From positions 33,050,901 through 33,114,900 of the forward strand of contig BTRK01000006.1 in the NCBI GenBank assembly GCA_036245805.1: DNA of 64,000 bases, read 5' to 3'. The position numbers and the translations under genes are program-made. Shown one piece after another: positions 57,138-64,000 of the stretch; the stretch's first letter is position 1, and each line of letters starts with the position of its first letter. Below the pieces are notes generated by a model. That model searched no databases and had not been told where the DNA came from. It saw only the letters and a program-made list of their open reading frames with translations. This DNA is from Pristionchus mayeri. Taxonomy: Eukaryota; Nematoda; Chromadorea; Rhabditida; Neodiplogasteridae.

Positions 57138-60100
57138 ACTGTAATTCAGATTATTGATTGGGGAATATGGCCTATGGATTGAAACACTTGCGAAGGCGTA
57201 CATTGTATAAACTGAGTGGTGGAATGTAGGGGGGGGGGGAGCACTAAAGACACTCTTGTGTCCGTTTGTGGGAAGAAGGAGGCCCTTGGTCTCGCGAGTT
57301 CGGAAGAGAAAAGGTCTCAGTCTCTCATTGAGAAGGGAGAAGAGAGAGAAGGAGAAGGGGAGAGAAAGACTGTTCATCAGTTCGAACTGGTGCGACACAA
57401 AAAACAATCGGCCACCACTTGATGAGGGGCTTGAATTATGGGATTGTGGGGTAGAAGAAGAAGGAGAGGCAAGAGGAGGATAGGGGAAGGAGAAGAGAGA
57501 GACTACTATCTGTTCGTCTATCACGGAAACCGTAGGATCGAGTCATCGCGAAATCGAATTAAATATTTTGTTTCTTACGCGAAACGGTCTCGAGACGAAG
57601 AGAAAGATACGGTGCTGATGGTGAAGAAGAAATCACCCCCCCCCCCCCCCCACCCCACCCCTCCACCTCCTCATTCTTCACTCTTTTAAGTATAGTCACT
57701 CTCACAATATCCAAAAAAAACGAAGAAATAGTGACAGAGATGGGGATAATTCATCGGTCAGCCTCGTCCACTAAACATCGCTCAGTTGGCCGGAAACGTG
57801 GATTGACCACAGAGGGGCGAGATTCTAATCTGAGAGAAACCAGAAGTAGGGGGAATAACAGCTGCTGTGGCACGAGAATGGAAAGGGGCAGAGATAAAGC
57901 CCACTACAATTTGCTTGGATACTAGAGGAAGGGGCCATTCCTCGACTGAATCGAGCTGAGATACAGCGAATAATTCATTTAGATGCTTGTCTATTCAAGA
58001 GGATGGCACAATCTCAGATGAGAGGAGAACGAGAAAAAGACAGAAGAAAGTGGATTCACATTTGATCCAGTGATCTCACAATTGACCATTATTTATAATT
58101 ACACATGGGCAGACCTATTTACTGGTTCGAAACAAAATATTGAGTTCACGTTCCAAGGTCTGAATGCGTAATTGAAATAATGAGAAGGGAAATGAAAGTG
58201 GGGGTGAAAATAGAAGGAAGCTCAGACGGAGATACACTTGCACCCTGTCTCCTAGACTCTTCTGGTCTCACTTGTGGGAAGGAAACAGAAGAGGAAAGAC
58301 CGAAAGAGGAGGTGTGGGACAGGAACTAATAGAGACTACTCGGTTAGCTTGATAAGAATTGATAGGAATGAGAGATAACCTTGATGCGAATGTCGATATC
58401 AGAGATAGTGCAGAGAAGTACAGAGGGTCAGTGGAGTATTCCGTGGAAATAAATTACGAGTAATCTGAGCACTTCCATCATTGTAGCAACCTTCTCTACT
58501 GTATAATTAGATACCGCAGGCTCCGCCCACTTAGGAGGAGAAAGGGGCGCGTCGAAATCTGGTTCTCGAAATGACGCAGCGAATACTTATCCAAAAAATA
58601 TGGAAAAAAATTTTTTTGGTACGTCTGACTCGTGTCTATAAACGACAGGGTGCCCGTCATGCATTATCTAATCAGAAATATCTAAAAAAAAGACCGATTT
58701 AGGGTTCATGATAGGGGAATGGAAAGGTTCCGACGACAATTCTTAACACGGGCATGGTGCGATGGATAGTTCCTGATTTTAGGCGTCGATTGACACCGAG
58801 AACGTATTTTTAGGATTTTTTTCCGATTAATCATTTCACTTCAAAGGTTGAAGAGCGTGCGCTAATGGAACTGCAAAGGGACGGTGCTTCCTCTCTACTT
58901 TCTCGCTTGTCTCTCACTCGGCGCGTGCAGAGAGCGCGCGCTCTTGAGGACCTATGCCTTTCCTCTCTTCCTCGATCAAGCTTGATGCGAAGCTATGCTC
59001 AAACTTTTGGAGAAACCAGGCAGAGCGGGCTCCGCCCACTTCGCTCTCGTCCCGATTTCGATTCCCTTTCCGTTGTGACTCTTTCGAGGTGTTTTTGGGC
59101 CATAAGTCGAGTCAAAGATGCGATATCGCCAAACGGCAAAAGGTATGACCTTATTTAGCCTCAAAGGGATACATTAGATCCACAAATGACCCTGCCAAAG
59201 CAATTCGGTCACCCACCTTGCGGTCTCTATGTATAATGGACATTGAACAGCGATGGGAAACGAAGGGATGACAAAAAGAGCTTAGGGGGCACTGCAACTC
59301 GCCAAACGAGTGAGATCTCACTAATGAGTCAGAGACTAGAAGTGGCACTCGAGTAGGTTGAGAATTGCGCGGTTTCCGATTCAAAACAATTAATTCGTTT
59401 GAAAGTTCAGCGATGAATATGAATACAAAAGTGGGATTTTGTGCATTACGTGAACGAAAGAAATGTGGATAGATAAAGATGGGTTGCAGTAGAAGGGAAG
59501 ACTCGCTTCCAATCGGCGTCTCTTCTCTCATAATGGAATTGAACTCTCGGAAGGAGGGGCACACTGGAGGCTATTGGGGGGAGACCAATCACTTCGTATC
59601 AGACTGTCGAGGAGAGATCAAGGGGAATCGAGAGGGTGCAGCCTATCAAAACAGTGACGTTATCAGCGTGAGGGAGGGGAGGGGTACAAACAGAGGAGTG
59701 ATCGCCCGAGGGAACGAGTCGAGGGCAAAACTCGCTATAAAATGGCAGTAGCACTACACTGTCCTCCCCCCCCCCCTCTCCATCTCTCTCACAACCATTT
59801 CTTGCCTCGAGAACTGGCGTTCCTATTTAGTGTAACTTTTATTCCGAACACAATTTTCTGCAGTGCACAGTATAAATCGTGCAGCAACACAGATACTGAT
59901 ATTAAGATTGCATTACTAGATATGTCAATAACTGCTCAAGTAAGAGGGCGGGGGTCACTGCTATTCCCTGAGGGATTAGACGGTTCTGAGACTCTAATCG
60001 CTTCCTCAATTGAGAAGGGAAAACAGAGGAAACCAGATGCAGTCTCTTCCTAGTTCGAGAGAGGAGAGAGAAGGAGAAAGAGAGAGAACGGACGAATTCC

Positions 60101-61860
60101 TTGCGGTTTCATTGGCAACTTGAGAGAAAGAAAGAGAGTTGAGTGATGGATGGAAGGGCGAGTGAATGATTACTGCTCATAGGATGGAGTGATTAGCGCA
60201 GCGGAAATCATCTGACGACCGATTAACGACTAATTATAGGAAACACGTTTGGATGATGAAACGAGCATTCAACATTAGAGTAGACGATCTCAGTGCTTCG
60301 ATAATGGCAGATAAAGGAGGAAGTTGTGGTGGATTGCCACTGAGACACGCTTATCCCGGCATAATTTCGTTACGTCTCTCTCTCGTTGGTGGCAGTTTCC
60401 AAAGACGAATGGAAATAGTGCAGACTCGAGTAATAATCTCGCTCTCCCTCTAACATTATCACATACTTTATCTAACCACCGAGAGAATGTGTGGATTGAA
60501 GAGAGTGAGACTACTCGGGTTGGACCTCTCTGGGATGTAGCAATGAAGGAGGTTCTTATTGGTCAGAAATGACTTTCCTCCCTGATGAGGGGTAGTCATT
60601 CCTCTCATCGAAATGAGTGAGGGATTGCGTTCGGAAATGTGGACTCTTCTTGAGATTCCGAAAGAGGAATCGAGAATGAGATGAATGAGAACGGGAAGAG
60701 ACAAACAGGAGGAGAGATTGGCATAGTTATCCAGTGGACATCTCTAGATTATGCTTAGCCTCTCACAACTCAAACCAATGAGAGTGAGAATGAATGATGA
60801 GGAGACGAGTTCCCATTCTTGGTCTAAGGTCTAAGAAGGACCACGCATCGAGAGTTAGAATGGCCATGCAAAATCAGTCCCTTTTCCTGTGGTGGGTGTC
60901 GCGAAATGAGAAAAAGGCAAACGATTGGAGCATGAAATGAGACTGGAATCGAGAGAGGAGGAGAGGGAGGGGAGGGGGGGGGGCACTCGTTTGACCTCCG
61001 ATGACTCACTGACTGGTGTGGAGAAGTTTCATTGATCAAATGGAGAAAAATATGTTATCAATGGTTGGAAGATTGTAAAGTTATAGATGGTGTAGGAGAA
61101 GGAAGTGTGAAGTTCCGGAACGACGATCCAGAATATTCTCGAGTACGAGAAGAACTATAGCAGTTGATAGGAGAGAACTCAAATATTCGTTGTCTCGCAG
61201 TGACAGAGGAACAAAGATATTCTTCTTCTGTCTCAAGAGAAGAATGAAGAATTAACAGTCGAATACAAAAGAATGACTATAGGAGGATAAGCATACATTT
61301 CCCTTTAGCACGAGTAACTTCCTACAGTGGCAATATGCATGAGTATGACTCTGCCACGATGCGAAAGAGTCCATCTGTCTGCTGATAGTTCAACCGAGTG
61401 AGAATAGACATGAGAGCAATTCATTATGCACCTCCCATGCTGTTTCACACTCAGAGAGAAACCGCGAGAGAAGGTCCAATTTGCATTAGAGTAACAACGA
61501 GCTCAATTTCGACGGGTTTCGATGCGGAAAACACGGAAATTGAGTGGAAAGGGGAAAGTTCGAAGGGCGGGCGGAATCAGAAGGGGGGGGGAGGGGTGTT
61601 CCTGGGAAAGCCGGTTCCTCCCTTGTTCCTCGGCATGCGCAACACACTGCAAATAATCGCGCAGTGAACGCCGAAAGAACACGGGAATCAAGGAGAGAAA
61701 GAGAGAAAGAGAAAGGAAGGGAAGGATACAACCACTTCTCCGGGTCACAAGCAGCACTGATAGGAGACACGAGAATAACAGTATTCAGCCACCCTTCAAC
61801 CCGTAGATTCGTATCAACTGAGATATCATTTTTTGGAATACTTTTCTTGGAATGCAACAA
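57138..61860. other. Long intergenic region, purine-rich, no confident gene
   Basis: Many GAGAG-rich stretches, poly-G/C runs (57229-57239, about 57635-57650, 59766-59776, about 60976-60987, about 61585-61592) and short open frames without splice context or recognisable motifs. The poly-C block at 57.64 kb is followed by CCACCCC repeats. Confidence 0.5.
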
Positions 61861-61868
61861 TGCGTTAA

Positions 61869-62233
61869 AGAAGGAGTGTCAACAAAGTTAAATTTTTGAC
61901 GCTTTCATAACCATAACCTATACCATGATCCAACGATCATAGCGCGAGCTAAGAGGATAGGCAACGGTCAATCGCATAGCTCAGTGGTAAAGCAGTCGCC
62001 GTGTAATCGGAAGGTTGCGGGTTCGAATCCCACCAGTTTTTGAAAAATCTTCTAGATATTTGAATTCCCGCACGTCCCTTCCCTTCAAGCCCTCCTTGGC
62101 ATTCTGCCAACGAATGATAGCTCGGTTCAAAATAGAGATACGCTTTTGAAATTTTAAGAATCTCTTACGGTTGTACAAAGGACGGTCATGGTAATGAGAA
62201 CGTCAAAATTTCAACTTTGCTGACAGTCCTTCT
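61869..62233. mobile_element. TTAA-flanked MITE carrying a tRNA-like core, copy 2
   Basis: Same 365-bp length and order as 22374-22738, with TTAA at 61865-61868 and 62234-62237. Inverted ends AGAAGGAGTGTCAACAAAG and, reversed, AGAAGGACTGTCAGCAAAG. The two copies differ at scattered positions, mainly in the arms. Confidence 0.8.
61965..62040 (+). tRNA. tRNA-derived core of MITE copy 2
   Basis: ATAGCTCAGTGGTAAAGC (a perfect-looking A box) and GGTTCGAATCC (B box). Anticodon loop region GTGTAAT. Same irregular stems as copy 1; the A box here is closer to a canonical tRNA than in copy 1. Confidence 0.45.
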
Positions 62234-62237
62234 TTAA

Positions 62238-63318
62238 GAAGTCTCCTCCTCGAGGATATCATCTTCCGGTTATTATTAGGAAGGGAATACGACGATTGAT
62301 AATGATAATGAGACAGAAACAGCCATCAGTCAATATCCCCTATCAGCAGATTCCGTTCTCTTCATCCCCTCTCTCACTCTGTCTACCACGGGGAGAGAGT
62401 GAGGTCATTCCTCCTCTCGTCCTCCATCACTCCTTCCCTTCCTTCCCTCCCATTGGCACACTCCCATAAAAGTGAGCTACACTTATGTTGTTCGGTAGGA
62501 GGAAGAGTGAGAGGGTATCTATTTGGTAGTAGAGGAGGAATACCTAGAGGAGACATCGACGATGCATGAGACTACTCCATACGATAGAAGAGGCTTGCAT
62601 TCGAAACAAACGAAATGAATCGATGGACGTCACCATCGACGATTTCACTGCAGAAACAAGTGAAGTTCTTCCTATTTTGGTAAGAAAAAGATGGTAGAAG
62701 AATGGTGGTGAGTGGGCGAATGAATGGAGTTCACGGGTCAGAGATACTCCCTTTCGTTCTCTCTCGGGTGCGAAAACAAGAGATCGATTGGACAAATGGA
62801 GTGAAAGTATTGAAGTGTGCAAGTGAGATTGAAGACGATTTACCATTTAGAGCATAATTATGAACGGGGAGGAATGGTAATTCAATCTTTGATTCTCAGC
62901 TGCACTACTGGATGAGTGCAAGTGGATGATATCATGGAGTGGCTTCCAATGAGTTCTCCTGAATAACAAGAGCGGAATGGAAGGGCATCGGGACCACAAC
63001 AATACTCTTTTGTAATAACTTTGAAGACCCTTCAAGCCGGTAAACAATTGGCTCGTACACTAACCTGTAGCTATCAGGCAAAAGCTGCCTGAAAACTATA
63101 AAATAATATATGTAAGTTCAAGAAATTAAACGTCTACTGCCATCAGTTCCGATCCGAGATCGAAACGTTTTATTTCGGTCTTCATCTCACTCTCATGATT
63201 TATATGGATAAACGGCTCTGACAACATAAATTCATTAAATCTGATGTGTAATACATAAAAAGGTCCACAACAAGTATCTATAGCGACGTATATAATCGAT
63301 GATTGGATGCTCGACGTC
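62238..63318. other. Intergenic, no gene seen
   Basis: Mixed CT- and GA-rich sequence with no splice-bounded frame that I trust. Confidence 0.4.
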
Positions 63319-64000
63319 TCAAACAGTGGCGAATTCGACTTCTTCGATTTCATCCTTGAGTGAATTCAATCTCTTCTGTACTATCTTGGACGCTTCCTCT
63401 GCGATTGAATTCACTTCCTGCAATCCATTTCATTTCGCTTCATAATAATATTTTTTGACTATAAACGGCACGGAATTTGAACAAAATTCGGGATCATTGT
63501 GTGATTCTGTGTAATAATAATCATCTAGACGTGGCCACAAATCTTAACTCTTTCCGTATACTTGAATGCGTTAGCATTGAATAATGAACTCTGTTGTCTG
63601 ACCTCTCCGCCTCTCTTCGTCTGAATGGCTATCTCTGCCCTCGCAGTCATCTCGTACTTCCCCGTCCATTTCCCCTTTCTTCCCTCGTTGATCAGCAGTC
63701 GATCGAGGTAATTGGAAGAGAATCTCTCGAAGAAGGAATAAAGTCCACCAGGGGAATCACAACGAGAAGAGGCACGAATCTGAGGGAAGAACAGAGGAAG
63801 ATAAGATGTTATCGTTTAAACTGTAAGTTACTCTCAATTATTTGATATTTGTTTTATTCAGCTATTTACATCCTTATGTTGAAAATCATGAAATTAATTA
63901 AGCCACAATGGTCCTCTCACCTCTACCACAGTCTCAACGCTGTCTCCTCTCTCTTTGCACTCCACTCCCAATCGATCGACGAGTCTTCCGATGGAACAAC
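63319..64000 (-). CDS. 3' part of an unidentified gene (partial at window edge)
   Basis: Three exons in consistent phase: from the right edge to 63921 (GRLVDRLGVECKERGDSVET then VVE), 63603-63725 (RFSSNYLDRLLINEG, KGKWTGKYEMTARAEIAIQT, ending KRGGE) and 63319-63417 (EVNSIAEEASKIVQKRLNSL, acidic end EVEFATV). All use good GT/AG sites. The last exon is amphipathic and may form a coiled coil. I do not recognise the family, and the 5' part is outside the window. Confidence 0.6.

Noticed and set aside
58865..59158. 97-codon Arg/Ser/Leu-rich frame
   Set aside because: GC-rich low-complexity stretch; no splice sites in phase and no recognisable motif.
61981..62178. 65-codon minus-strand frame containing GGIRTRNLP
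   Set aside because: This is the well-known false translation of a tRNA T arm and is explained by the tRNA-like core.

Overview
The window is animal nuclear DNA, most likely from a nematode. Genes are split by many short introns with TTTCAG-type acceptors. Families that nematodes favour are present: a secreted VWA plus C-type-lectin protein and an insulin-like peptide. Mariner, Ty3/gypsy and LINE elements are dense. The dense low-complexity tracts and poly-G runs would fit a diplogastrid such as Pristionchus, but that is a guess. I see no prokaryotic features and no CRISPR array.

Layout. 1-1.5 kb: end of a LINE on the minus strand. 1.7-8.3 kb: plus-strand VWA/C-type-lectin gene whose coding exon is split by a 1.9-kb foldback element. 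9.0-9.7 kb: minus-strand insulin-like prepropeptide. 11.0-12.1 kb: minus-strand ribosomal protein eL39 and an unrecognised small conserved gene 160 bp upstream of it. 14.96-20.1 kb: CT-rich tandem array running into a 500-N assembly gap. 20.6-24.6 kb: plus-strand acyl-CoA synthetase (ACSF2-like), missing its N-terminus in the gap. 25-31.4 kb: full-length Ty3/gypsy element inserted in a mariner-like element. 31.6-33.2 kb: large inverted repeat. 33.8-37.8 kb: LINE. 37.8-38.0 kb: 3' end of a small acidic-tail gene. 41.5-55.7 kb: minus-strand RMC1 (regulator of MON1-CCZ1), which I could rebuild as 22 exons whose splice phases all close to give 660 codons. 56.2-57.1 kb: minus-strand four-TM protein. 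57-63.3 kb: mostly purine-rich intergenic DNA with one tRNA-carrying MITE. 63.3-64.0 kb: 3' part of another minus-strand gene.

The theme of the window is how the host genes carry transposable elements. Introns of RMC1 hold a 4.0-kb LTR element, a mariner and three large foldback elements, and one 100-bp RMC1 exon survives in about 200 bp of host DNA between the LTR element and the mariner. At least five inverted-repeat elements of 1-1.9 kb are present. Three share one terminal sequence and TA target duplications. Two further elements with TTAA flanks carry a tRNA-derived core. The LTR element at 45.2-49.2 kb has a 53-nt copy of a tRNA 3' half next to its 5' LTR, far longer than a normal primer binding site. 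Exon coordinates come from reading splice signals and phases by eye; homology statements are from memory of the families, not from searches.
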